Shown here one piece after another: positions 36,640-48,009 of a DNA stretch of 64,000 bases. The position numbers were made by a program, and so were the translations under genes. The DNA is from Torreya grandis (Eukaryota > Streptophyta > Pinopsida > Cupressales > Taxaceae). The notes under the pieces were generated by a model, which worked only from the letters and a program-made list of their open reading frames with translations, was not told where the DNA came from and did no database searches. Every line of letters begins with the position of its first letter. Position 1 is the first letter of the stretch. The stretch spans positions 438,696-502,695 of the forward strand of contig JARHVA010008365.1 of the NCBI GenBank assembly GCA_037957365.1, given 5' to 3'.

Positions 36640-37590
36640 ATTCATCTAATTTAGGTGACCTATGGCTAATTTTATTATCTTAGGATGTGTTGATTCTCTA
36701 TTACAATATAGTGTGATGAAACCACCTGATATGTCTATGTATGTGTGATATTTCACCCTTGAATAGGTACACAACTCCAAAAAACAATTTCCTTCTCCTT
36801 GAAACTTTATGACCATTTGTGAAGGATGTAAACCTAAAAAAAAAAGTGTCACCCTCATTGATGATAAACCATTTATTACATATCCAATAATCCAAATAGG
36901 AAGTCAAGAAATATTTAGTTCTTCCGCTTAGTGTCATTATGTAATTATGCTCTTTCAATACTTAAATGAACCTTAACATATTAATTTTATCTTGAAAATG
37001 TTTTATCTTGACTTGGCTTGGTGTGTTTCAGACTTGGTTGATGACTACTCCAAATTATTGATTTCTAATTTGGAAATAATATGGAATATTTTATTAGTTT
37101 TAACTAGTCTATATATGTTTTATATATAAGTGAAAATGATTAATATGTTTTACCTTGACTTGTATTTATATGAATTAAATTATGCAATTTCCAACAAAAC
37201 CTACACACTAGGTGAATGGGCCACCCTAAGGAAATGATTTGATTTTTAAGAATAGTAATTGATAGGTAAAAGATGGTAATTTTAGTATTAGTATAGTAAC
37301 ATCAAAATTATGTTATGAGTTTGATGTTACTTTATAGGAGACATGGATAGAAATGTGTTTATATATAAATGTCTAAATAGGATATTTAACTCATTTAAAG
37401 GATAGATTCAGAGGTTCCTGATAGGTGGCTTATATCAATGTATGGTATATCAGGGTCATAACTAGCATGTAGGTGTGTAGGAATGGTGAATAAGATATAT
37501 TTGGAGACACATAAAATGTGTAGGATAAATATAGGTCAATATTGACATTGCCAAAATTGAATTATTATAATTTAGTGTATAAAAATACAT
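36640..37590. repeat. Direct repeat B, copy 1
   Basis: Aligns with 40290-41300. Shared landmarks are the block around 36735-36800 (ATTTCACCCTTGA, TTTCCTTCTC), TTGGTGTGTTTCA versus TTGGTGTGCTTCA, the run at 37330-37440 (GATGTTACTTT..GGAGA, AGGTTC), and GAATGGTGAATAAGA..GTAGGATAAATATAGGT near 37485-37535. Possible LTR or solo copy; termini were not resolved. Confidence 0.55.
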
Positions 37591-40289
37591 TCATTTTATT
37601 TTAGTATTAAAATGCAATGGAAATTTTAAAGTAAAAGTATAAAGACATACATGAGCGTGTACAACATACTATGTCTTTGGCAGAAAAATCAAAATGTCTA
37701 ATATGTTTGAAGAAAACTCTATAATTATGATGTTGTAGTCAATGTCCATAGAATGAAATTAGAAATATAAATGATACTTGAAACTTTAAATTTGAATTAG
37801 CAAGGAATGATTATACCTATATGTGAGAAAATAATTTTACTTTGTAATTATTTGGAGATGATTCTTCCTTGTCAAAGCATTGGATGATTTTTATTCTTCA
37901 TTTAAACACTTGAAGATCAAGTCAAAATTGAGGGTGATGAATCTTTAATTTGAAATTTAACTAAATAAAGGGCCATGGATACTAATCCAACAATGATATT
38001 ATAATGCCAAGATGCAAGAAATCAACCACATAATGGGTTTATTATGGGTAATTCCATGGTGATTGAGTTTCATTTAATGTTAATAAATAATACCTCAAAA
38101 ATTATTAATCAATTATTGCATATAGACTTATAGAATCAGGCTTTATCCAATTAATATTTTATAGTAAATAACTTCAAAGGCATAAATGTGAATGAACTAG
38201 CATCATGCCACACTGAATTGGTTCCAACTATAAACTATCATAATTTGAATGAAAAAGCATCAAGACCACCTGAAATATGGAAATAGTGTATATGTGCATG
38301 AACAAACATCATTCCCAACTAAAATATGAAATAATGTATATGTGCATGAACCAACATGATACCCAACTAAATTTTCCATGTAAAACAAAGTAAAAATTTT
38401 GTGCACATGTCACAAAATGTATTTTAATCTAGATTAATATGAAATATACCCATAATTAAGTGTATAATGGAGTACATATGCCACCAAGATCTATCTCAAG
38501 ACCACAAATAAATATCCTAGTCTAATACATGAATCACATCTAAACTCTAAAATCAATATATTGTACTCAAATATGCTCATAGAGGCTCTATGACATATCC
38601 CACTAATACTCCCCCTTTGAGGTGAGGGATAGATCTTATAAGTCACTTATCTCAAAAAAGAATTGAAGTATATCATGTCATATATAAAGATAATATCATG
38701 TAAAATTATGTCAATGTTTAGAGAGAGAGGCATCGACACATGTATCTAGAATATATAATGAAAGGTCATATAAGTTCTATGTCAAGATAGTTTTTTCTAT
38801 GAATGATGTACTAGTAACTATCACTAAGTAAGACTACACATTAAGTAAATGGATTATATAAATCATCGCACAACACACAAATGGGAGGTTTGTGATATAG
38901 ATCATGATACCTAAAATATATAAACTTCAAAATATTAACAAGATCAACCTATAATGTAACAGAATAGCATACAATTTCACACATAAGTCCAAGGGGATAC
39001 ATACAAGGTACATAAATATGTCACTAGAAAGAAAGATTAAGGATCCACAAAAAAGAGGCATGAATGCTACAACAAAATGGCTAAGAAACCACATATAATA
39101 GACCATAATATATATCATATTGTGCAAAAAGAATATTATCAAGGAAAGATAGAATATGTGAAATTTATTCTACATTATCCATATATGCCAATGTCATAGC
39201 ATTACAAAATAACATATCCATGTACCACTATGTAAGAAATGAGTAGCTGGCAAAGCATCTATAAGAAATGAATGTAGCTCATCATGGTAAAGAATTAATT
39301 TAAATATATAACTTGTGGAAGTAGATTACCCAAGTATTTTCATGACCCCTAGGTATACCAAAGGTCAAAAATTTAGGTATCCATGTAAAACATGTAGGTA
39401 CTACATCACACTCATATACCTCTTGAAATGTATGTGTATAGAAATAAAATATTCCATCTACCAAACATGTGATAAAAACCATATGTAAATAATTTAATCT
39501 AAAAACTCATGTTATACTCAAGTCCTAATTTTTTTTGATATATTTGATTTTTTTGTCTTTTTATTTATTTATTTATTTAAATTATATCTCATCCTCATTA
39601 TCAAATGTATCCATATAATCATGAATTTGGATAGCATCCCCTTGAGTATTTTTGGTCTCAACCATCATAATATTTATATCAAGGGGGTTTGTATTAATGG
39701 AGGGTAAGGATAATTCATTAGTAAATTTAGCCTTAATAGCATATAAATATTTAATCCGTGATATTATATAATTGACCCAAATAACATGTAAAAATATCAT
39801 AATATGAAATGACTATAATAATGACTTGAGTCAACTGATGGAAATAATATTAATTTATTAAATCTATATGTAATTTCTAATGTAAGGGAAATTAGACATC
39901 AAATATGAAAATAAAAATCTAAGGTAGAATTTGAAAATTGTGGAAAGAAGTATGAAACACTATGTGAAACCTAGGGTTTGGAAATGTTCAAGACATGTAC
40001 ATTTTCACCAATATGTTTACTTTATTTTTAAATTAATTTGAATAACAATAGGATAAAATGGATATAATTAATTTAGATTTAAATATAAAACATTAAAGCA
40101 TGAGTATTAATATACAAAATTAGAATTGACTTGATAATTAGATTTTATATTTATGGAAAGTAAAATAAAGGATAAGATACTTAAATTTTTTTTGACTGGT
40201 TAATTTTGACTATGTTCTAATAGCAAAAATAAACTTTAAACAATCATGTGATTCATCCATATATAAAACTATGTCTCTATGTGTGCAGG
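37591..40289. other. Unassigned sequence between B copies
   Basis: No domain recognised. Minus-strand frames at 38927-39142, 39300-39482 and 39582-39800 are short and unlike known families. At about 38605-38625 the minus strand reads AAAGGGGGAGTATTAGTG, which looks like a Copia polypurine tract with the start of an LTR-like region running towards lower coordinates. No Copia coding sequence was found next to it, so I list it as a hint only. Confidence 0.35.
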
Positions 40290-41300
40290 GTTGCTAACAT
40301 TAGGCCTAGGGAGGATTCTTTAGATGTAAGAGACATGTGGATGATGATACTATCCTAGGATGTGCTGCTTATTTGTGATCATAAAATTTTGATGTTACCA
40401 TTTTATGTCTTTGTATGTGTAGTATTTTACCCTTGATTGTTTTTCAACTCTAGAAATTAGTTTCCTTCTCTTAGAAACCCTAGGTATGTTTATGCAAGGT
40501 GAAAACTAGTAAAAAGTAAGGAAGTGTAGTTGGATTGAGCTAACCCAAATCAACCTCAATTATTATTGAATTATTTTTAGGTATCAAATAATCCAAAGAG
40601 GTAAGTCAATAAACATGTAGTTTTTCCACTTGGTGGGATTATGAAATTATGTTATTTCACTACATGATTGTACCTGAAAATCTAGCTTTGATCTTAACAA
40701 TGTTAAATCTTGATAGGGTTTGGTGTGCTTCAAACATGGATATAGAATTATCCTAGTGATTTATTTTCATATTTGGGAACAATAGGGAAGATTTTATAAA
40801 TGTTTACTATTGTATAGATGCTATATAGATAAGTACAATATCATTAATATGGTTGACATTGAGTTGTATTTATATGCACGTAATGGGATAATTTCCTGTG
40901 CACCATCATGTTAGGTGAATTGGATGACCTCAAGAAATGATTTTAATTTGAAAAAAAATAGTTTTAGGTGAAATAAAATAATGTGATACTTAGTATAATA
41001 ACATTTATGTTCCTTTCTAAGTTTGACATTACTTTCTTGGAGATAGTAGTTTAAATGTGCTGATTTGGAAACTTTTAAGTAGGACATTTAACTAATTTAG
41101 TGTATAATAAGAGGTTCATGTAGGTGAATAATAGAAACTTAGGACATATCAAGTTAATAACTATAATGTGATAGTTTTAGAATGGTGAATAAGAGATGTT
41201 TGGAGATGCACAAGTTATGTAGGATAAATATAGGTAAATAGAGACAATTATAATTATCAAATACTATATTTTAGTGTCTAAATATATCTAAATTTGTTGT
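40290..41300. repeat. Direct repeat B, copy 2
   Basis: Partner of 36640-37590, in the same orientation. The copies are diverged, with many short indels, so the duplication is old. Confidence 0.55.
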
Positions 41301-42002
41301 TTATTATCATTCGAAAGAGGATGTTTGAAACTATTTAAGTGTTATTATGGAGGATTGAATGATTATTTCAAGTCTTTATAGACTTATTCTAATTGGATTT
41401 GGGTGATTTTATTATATATTGGATTATGTGCTTTAAGTATATGCATAAACTTGTATAATTTCCATAGATTATACAATAATTAGTAAATTAAGTTTAATCT
41501 TGAATTATAGGAAACTATTTTGAAGGCTTAAAATTTATTGTGAATGAAATTAAGTAATCATATTACACTCAATCTATATTTTGAATATTTTTTGTTGAAT
41601 TTTAGTAGGCTTCAAGATGGAAAATAATATTAAAAAATCATCAACTAAGTTTTCCAAAAAATGCACATATATGGATGGTAAATATTAGAAAAAATAAGGA
41701 AAATTATCCTTCAAAATCATAGGAAACAACTATTTTATCAGTTTATTATTATGAGAAAAATATCATAAAAATACATACAATTATCTAATGTGACATGAAC
41801 GACATCATTTTTCATTAAACATTTCAAAATTTGGAGTTACAAATTTTTTGGAAAATGTATGCAATAAATTTATAATCCAAAGGGTTTAAAATAACAATTT
41901 TGATATTTGGAAAAATATATTTCAATACAAATTTACATGTCACAAAGTGTATGTGTCATAGTAGTCATTTAAAGATTTGTAGAAGAAGCAACATCATGTA
42001 GT
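41301..42002. other. AT-rich sequence, nothing recognised
   Basis: No domain, repeat pair or structural signal seen. Confidence 0.4.
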
Positions 42003-42200
42003 GAAGGATAAGGGGTCCATTGAAATACAACCATTTCCTTGTAGTATTTACATGACTCTATCAATAGTATATACATTCACACATCATGTATGTCATGTTC
42101 ACATAAAAAAATATTGTTTATTCATGTTATTATTTCATAGTACACAACAAACACACACCCTCACATTCTCACTACATACATTCAAATAAGGTAAAATTAC
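42003..42200. repeat. Direct repeat D, left copy
   Basis: Aligns with 44219-44410: AAGGATA..GGGTCC/TTC, CACATCATGTA, TTCACATAAAA, TTTATTCATG, CTCACTACATACA. The copies bracket a 2.4-kb block, so they may be short terminal repeats of a non-autonomous element, but no PBS or PPT is clear. Confidence 0.55.
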
Positions 42201-42504
42201 AAATAATCCCTCAATGGACATGTTTTGATCTCTTCTCTCAAAAAAGAAATAATAAATTTATTCTTAAAGCGAGACCAAATTTCCCATCTAAAACCACTTC
42301 ATTCAGTCACTTAGAAAATGCCACTTCAAACTCACAAGCATCTTGAAACTTTTTATCAATCAAAAGTTCATCAATTCTAGGTTGTGACTTTATTTTAACA
42401 TTCCATCTAGGATAAACGACCAATTCATGTAGTTTAATAGTTAAAAAACATCTAAGGTGGTTACATAACCACCACTTAACTTTTAATTTTTTTTTCTGGG
42501 TTCC

Positions 42505-42910
42505 ATCACTATGAAAATTCTTTCAACTTCTAGAGGCCATTTCCTTCTCTTACATATTCAAAGTGATTTTTTTGAAAGTGCATTTTTTAAAAGATATTTC
42601 AAATATATAATTAAATTATATTTTATAGATGTTATTGATTCTCATTTATCCTCTACCTCATGACAAATTAATTTTTGGCCTTCAATGAATGGTATTACTT
42701 TATGGATTTTACCAATGGTTGAAAACCTAAAAAACACATTTATACGAATTCCATTACTTCATATTGATTCTCTCTAACATAGTTGATGTCATTGAATTGT
42801 CTGAGTGTTTATGATTCCTTTGGACCACCTTCCACCACTTGAAAAACAACAAAAAACACACAAACACCAAAATTTTGTTTTCTAGGTGATATAAGATTAC
42901 AATGTCTCCT
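42505..42910. repeat. Repeat C, copy 1
   Basis: Aligns with 58430-58835 in the same orientation. Shared pieces are AACTT..A.AGGCCAT, GTGCATTTTTTAA/ATGCATTTTTTAA, TTACCAATGGTTGA/TTGCCAATGGTTGA, ACCTTCCACCA and a run of A/C ending in CACAAACACC/CACAAAAAC. Family unknown; it could be LTR-derived. Confidence 0.5.
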
Positions 42911-42914
42911 AAGA

Positions 42915-44173
42915 TGATCTTACATCAAATTATAAAGGAAAGTAAATTTTTAACATACTTCTTACAAATTCAGGCTAGATGGTAGCACCATGTTTCTTAC
43001 CTAAGGCATAAATCCACAACATGCCCTTTTAACCTATGAGGTATCTCCAAATATTTTCATCTAGTCCCCTTATTCATTTCCAAACACATGTTGGACCATA
43101 GATAATCTTCCTCCACCTATGAAATATTTTTCTCCTTTTCAACCCCTTTGTAGGATTTTCTCAACCACTATCCATCCACCTCTGCCAACAATATTATACA
43201 CCATAGAAACCACTATAATACTATAGTATTCAAGACCTTCTACCTATTTCTCTCCACTTTCTCTATATCACAAGATATTATTCAGTTTATCACAATAAAA
43301 AAATTCTTCAATAAGGTGTTCTTTCACCAATACCTCTAAATCATGTTCCTTTAAATATGTTATAAACTCACCTTTTATCTCCTCAACTATTGTAATTTTC
43401 ATGGTACCTCAAAAAGGATAAACATGTGAATAAAATAACACATCAATAATCATCATCTCTTCCTTAATTAATATATGATTTTATATTTTTCATCCTTTTT
43501 AAATTTAGGACCTTAATTAAAAACCATCTCACTAGCGACATCTAATGTTTATGCAATATTCTTATCTTTATCTAATGGAATATCTTCTTACTCTCCGCTC
43601 AATTATCCCTCTAAATCTATATCTTGTCCATTCACTTGAATCCCATTCAAATCTAACTTCATGGCTTCCAAAATATATGCTTATACTACTCCTTCCTCTA
43701 CCAAAGCCTTTAAAATCCACTCCAAGGTTATATTTTTTAAAAAATGCTTCCTCCTTTTAAACTCTAAAACACATGGTGTGATCCATGATCTCTTATTTCT
43801 CTTTTCCTCCTTTATTTCATTAGCAATAATTAACCCCTTATTTAACTATTAAATATCTATCACAAGTAGTGTATACCCACCTTTCCTCCTTCTTGCCTAA
43901 ACACTTACTTTGGATTGCATTTAACTCAAGACAAATGTCAAATCAGATACTTGGATTATACACCTCTCATCCATATTTATCAACTCTATTCTCTACCAAC
44001 CTAAATAATAAGAACACCTCTATGCATCCTATACCTAATTTTAATTTAATGAAGGATGTACCTTCTATTATATACCCACCCACAGAATATGGAAGACACT
44101 CAACCCTTACTACCATTACCTCATTCCCTCTTCCTACCCATTCTTTCCTAATGGAGGAAAAAAAACCTCTCAC
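42915..44173 (-). pseudogene. Unrecognised degraded minus-strand reading frame inside the D block
   Basis: I do not recognise this. The frame at 43967-44173 (RGFFSSIRKEWVGRGNEVMV, then VECLPYSVGGYIIEG) continues downstream on the minus strand with scattered stops. Another fairly protein-like piece starts at the ATG 43402 (MKITIVEEIKGEFITYLKEH). Parts in a second frame (near 43600-43700) look equally protein-like, so a frameshift is likely. Composition is Gly/Lys/Val-rich rather than the low-complexity of its surroundings. It could be a captured host gene fragment or an old element protein. The plus-strand frame 43869-44201 over the same bases is probably its shadow. Confidence 0.28.
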
Positions 44174-44218
44174 TTATATTAGAGTGGTTACATTGCTTTA
44201 GTACTAATTGATTCAATC

Positions 44219-44410
44219 AAGGATATGGGTTCATATGAAGGACAAAATTTTCCTTATATAATTTATTCAACTTTGTCAAAATAGACACATCTACACATCA
44301 TGTACTTAGATTTCACATAAAACAATAAGCTTTATTCATGATTTGATTTCAAATTATAGAACCAAAACACACTATTATACTCACTACATACATGAGTAAC
44401 GTAACTTTAT
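44219..44410. repeat. Direct repeat D, right copy
   Basis: Partner of 42003-42200. It ends just before the X-family LTR at 44417. Confidence 0.55.
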
Positions 44411-44416
44411 AGATAG

Positions 44417-45395
44417 TGTTAGCTTCACAACCAAAGCTCTGATACCAATTATTAGGAATAAAATAGCTTTGATACTGCATGTTAGGATTGCTAAGATATA
44501 TCATATAGTGTAAGTAAATAATGAGAAAAAATGGGCTACAAAAAATAAGGGGAAACCTTACTTAATGCAAGGAAAACCCATATTAAAAATGGTTGCTTTC
44601 ATAGTTTTTATTAACAACATTAATCTCTTATATAAAGCTTCTTTCGAAACTTCTTAATTGGTAACACACTAAGCACTCAATGCTTACACTATAAGTATTC
44701 ATGTTGTGATCTAAGCATAACATATCCTCTAGGTTATAACTTCAAAACATGCAAGCATAATCTTGCATGGATCCATTAACTGGATAAGAAATACAATGGG
44801 AGAGCTTCATGATTTATAACATTTACAACATAAAAGAGAATAGGAGAGAAAATAAAAAAAGAGGAGAAAATGTGCCATCCTTGAAGTGGGTGTAATATTC
44901 ATTAATAGTAAACCATATCTCCCCCATGTTCCAAGTCAAGATTTGAATGGCATCTCATGATGTCCCCTTGACCATTCCATGTGCACTCCAAAGTGTTATT
45001 TCCAAATTCACATGTGACCTAAATCTATCATAGTTATCCTTATCCCCCACTTTCCCATGTGCATTCACATGAGTCAAAATATTCCCAACTTTTGACCTCA
45101 TTCAATATGAGACCATAGACAAACTACACCCCATAAGAACATGCCTAAATGGAATTAATGAGATCCACTATCATCATGTCCTCACATTCATCCACAAATT
45201 CTAACCCATGTAACTAAGTGGAAAAATGTACCCAATTTCTCTCTCCTCATCTTTTCAACATGAAAGATGCTTTATGGGCCATACCACTCACTATGGGACA
45301 TGCCACATCACCAGCTAACCACATCACTAACTAGAAACATCACCATGAATAGTGGCCTTGAATAATGATAGTGAATAGTGATTTAACACTTAACA
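44417..45395 (-). repeat. LTR of X-family element, minus orientation
   Basis: On the minus strand it begins TGTTAAGTG at 45395 and ends GCTAACA at 44417, giving short inverted ends TGTTA..TAACA. A polypurine tract (minus strand TTCAAGTGGGAGTA) sits directly upstream, so this is the 3' LTR of a minus-strand element. Its first 150 bases match, in inverted orientation, the start of the plus-strand LTR at 47660. Near its end it carries PBS-like motifs, described in the findings. Confidence 0.7.
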
Positions 45396-45409
45396 TACTC
45401 CCACTTGAA
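45396..45409 (-). promoter_or_regulatory. Polypurine tract of the minus-strand X element
   Basis: Minus strand TTCAAGTGGGAGTA followed by TGTTAAG, the standard Copia-like PPT/LTR junction. The same junction appears on the plus strand at 47645-47661. Confidence 0.75.
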
Positions 45410-45600
45410 GTCAATATACATAGGATTTTACCACACCTGAGTATTCTTACATCCAGTTGTTCATGTATTCCCATTGCTTCCCTAACACAAGCCCAATAAA
45501 ATTTTTCTTGCACTACTAAAAATTCTCTACCTTGACCAGCTTTGTTAACATCTAATCCTCCATAGAAGATTACATCATTGTATGATTAGCTCACCTAATT
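45410..45600 (-). pseudogene. Remnant of the 3' internal end of the minus-strand X element
   Basis: Its reverse complement aligns with 47450-47644, the end of the internal region of the plus-strand X element. Shared pieces are GATATGGAGGA/CTATGGAGGA, TTAGTAGTGCAA/TTATTAGTGCAA, TTGTGTTAGGG and ATGTATATTGACTTCAAG. Homology stops near 45600, where the plus-strand LTR fragment begins. No coding domain is identifiable in so short a piece. Confidence 0.6.
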
Positions 45601-45604
45601 TATT

Positions 45605-45893
45605 GGTTTATAAGCACTACTTTTTTTTAGGAGCTATTATAGAAGAGATAATTTTTGAAGTAATGAAGTCTAGAAGCTATCATTTTCCCCATGGTTTTTC
45701 CCTTACACATTGTAGGGTTTTCCACTTACATCTTGTGTAATGTGTTCCCTCTTGTCTCATGGTTTTGTAGCTTGTTTTATTTTTTATTATTTACTTGCAC
45801 TATAGGATATATAGCTTATTGATCCTAACATGTGCTATTAGAGATATTTTATTCCTAAAAAATGGTTTTAGAGCTTTAGTTTTGAAGCTAACA
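45605..45893 (+). repeat. 5' LTR fragment of the plus-strand X element
   Basis: The last 290 bases only. It ends GAAGCTAACA directly before the PBS and aligns with the end of the minus-strand LTR (44417-44600, reverse complement). The first two thirds are missing and replaced by the inverted X remnant. Confidence 0.6.
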
Positions 45894-45894
45894 A

Positions 45895-45908
45895 TTGGTA
45901 TCCGAGCC
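45895..45908 (+). promoter_or_regulatory. tRNA-Met-type primer-binding site of the X element
   Basis: TTGGTATCCGAGCC follows the LTR end TAACA after one base. It differs from the plant initiator-Met PBS (TGGTATCAGAGC) by one base within the core. Two further decayed look-alikes precede it inside the LTR end. Confidence 0.75.
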
Positions 45909-47644
45909 ATGGTGAAAAAATCCATATGTGAGTGTTTTCTATTGTTGGATGTTTTATGTAAGTTGAAGATACTATGGTAGGAGGAGAGACCAAGTTGAAG
46001 ATGAAAAAAATAATTTTTATGGAAGGTGTCTCTCTATGAATTGAGGTAGAGGATCTCTTAGTGAAGATCTTGTTTTCTTCATGTTTCTGAGGAGAAGCCT
46101 ACAAATTAGTGGATGAGAAGATAAAAAAGCTTTACTAGATAAGTCATCATCTTACACAGTGTTCATGTTGAAGATGAATCAGTTATTCATCTTGAGGAGT
46201 AAGTTGGTCTCCTTTTGAAGGAGGTTGAAGACAAGGCATGACCTTGTTGTGGTGATTCACAATAAATTAAAGGGTTTATGATGTGGTATCCTACTAACCA
46301 CATGTTAGAAGAGATGATGAAGACAAAAATCCTTTCAAAAGAAGGAGGTATAAAAAATTTGAAGTTGTAACTATTTTAAAGTAGTTGAGGATGAGGAAGA
46401 TGAAGATGTAGATGAAAAGTGTGACCTAGTGTTTACAAAAGGATAAGACCACATGTTTGGACATGTAGTAAAATAATGATGCATTTTTAGGCTCAAAAAC
46501 TTGATAGGTGCATTGGTGCACTGAGTAGCATGATGACTTCCATGGAGTTGTGATTGGTCCACTTGTATCATGTTTATCCCAATTTGTAGTTGAAGGTGAC
46601 ATAAATAAGAATAAATGATACCCGGTGTTCCTTGAAGGAGAAGGCTAGTGTTGACCATACAACTCAGTGTGCTAGAGTGTTGTACATATGGTTGTGGTGT
46701 TAGCTAGGTAGATTGATGTATGGATTAACACTAGAGGCACATGAGTTGGAATTTTGGCAACATTTGGTAGAGAAGGATGCATTTTGGATGTGGGTTAAAA
46801 ATGGCATAGGTACAATGATGCACTGAGTAGTGTGATAACTTCCCAAAAGCTTTGATTGGTCCAGTGAACTTGTGCCACATTGATAGCTTTGAAGGCTATG
46901 TGGAGAAGTCATATTTTAACTTATATGAGATCTTATCTTCTCACTGCTATCAAGAGTGATATATGTAATTTTTATTATTCAAGGAGTTGAAGCAGTGTGA
47001 TTCTTGCATGGTGATCTCTCTTAGGGAGAGATAGATATAAAGATGAGGTAAAAGTGTTGCTTGTTTTCCTATTAAAGAAGTCATTATATGAGTTTCTATC
47101 AATGATGCTGAGGGAGTACAGGATATTCAATGCCTTCATGGAAATCCAAAGTGTTTAGAAGAGGTTATTTATATGTGTTTCTGACATTATGGATGAAGGT
47201 CCCAACATGATCATTGATTTTGATGGCTTAGTTGGCTAGGACATTATGAGATGAAGGTGGTAGGAGAAGCAAACTAAGGATGGAGATATACAAGGATGGG
47301 AAAGAAAGGAAGTACTCAAATTCTTGAATTGATATTTTCATTCTTAAGAGTGTCTTAAAGGATGAGGAGACATGATTTTTTCATACATATTAGATTCATT
47401 ATGGGTAGGAGGCCTTGTGATGCTAGTTGAATGCTAAACTGGATATTCCTAAGTAGTGGGAGTTATGATATAGGTCATAGTAGAATCCTGATATGGAGGA
47501 GAAAATGTTGATAAATTTAGTCAGGGAAAAGAAGTTTTATTAGTGCAATAAAACTTTTACTAGGTTTGTGTTAGGGCAACATTGGGAATAGATGGATAAC
47601 TAGTTATAAAATACTCAAGTGAGGTAAAAGTATATGTATATTGA
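45909..47644 (+). other. Internal region of the X element with an internal duplication
   Basis: No gag or pol domain is readable with confidence in any plus frame. Two related segments about 305 bases apart (46490-46570 and 46793-46875) share CACTGAGTAG, ATGA/ATAACTTCC and TTGATTGGTCCA. Because of this the antisense open frames 46371-46658 and 46700-46912 resemble each other; I regard both as shadows. Confidence 0.5.
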
Positions 47645-47659
47645 CTTCAAGTGGGAGTA
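47645..47659 (+). promoter_or_regulatory. Polypurine tract of the plus-strand X element
   Basis: CTTCAAGTGGGAGTA directly before TGTTAGGTGTG, the LTR start at 47660. Confidence 0.75.
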
Positions 47660-48008
47660 TGTTAGGTGTGAAGTCACTATTTATAGTCACTATTCATGGA
47701 TAACTATTCATGGCCACTATTCATGGTGATGTGACATGTTGGTGATATGGATGGTTAGTGATGTGGCTGATTGGTGATGTGGTAGGGCCCATGGAGGCTA
47801 TCTCACATGTGATCAGGTTAATGTGATGAGAATGGGGCATAACACTCCACCAAGGCACAAGGGTTTATACTTGATAGTCACATGGGTATTGACTTGAGGT
47901 TCAAAAGTCAAGAGGTCAAGTGTGAGGCACCATGTGTGGTGGCTCTAAGATTCCACATGTCTATAGAAAGATAAAATGTGATTGCAACTTGAGAAGAATG
48001 GTGAGTAA
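47660..48008 (+). repeat. 3' LTR fragment of the plus-strand X element
   Basis: Starts TGTTAGGTGTGAAGTCAC and is an inverted match to 45250-45395. It is cut near 48008, where Copia RT sequence begins, so about two thirds of the LTR is missing. Confidence 0.65.
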
Positions 48009-48009
48009 T

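Larger units (their letters stand above)
45605..48008 (+). mobile_element. Truncated X-family LTR element (Copia-like, non-coding or heavily decayed)
   Basis: Plus-strand element with a 5'-truncated LTR (45605-45893), a PBS (45895-45908), 1.7 kb of internal sequence, a PPT (47645-47659) and the first 350 bases of the 3' LTR (47660-48008). The PPT/LTR style (GTGGGAG then TGTTAGG) and the Met-type PBS are Copia-like. I could read no pol domain in the internal region. It may be a non-autonomous derivative or a strongly deleted copy. Confidence 0.6.

Noticed and set aside
38605..38625. Copia-like PPT and LTR start on the minus strand
   Set aside because: No Copia coding sequence or second LTR found nearby, so it was kept only as a note in the region entry.
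43869..44201. 110-codon plus-strand open frame
   Set aside because: Low similarity to anything, and probably opposite to the more protein-like minus frame at 43967-44173.
44436..44447. GCTCTGATACCA read as the PBS of a minus-strand element continuing to the left
   Set aside because: The aligned plus copy shows this is part of an iterated LTR-end unit, and the sequence to the left (D block) is not an X interior.
46371..46912. Two similar minus-strand open frames suggesting a tandem gene pair
   Set aside because: Similarity comes from an internal DNA duplication in an LTR element. The serine run is from a GAA/GAT-rich stretch. No domain.
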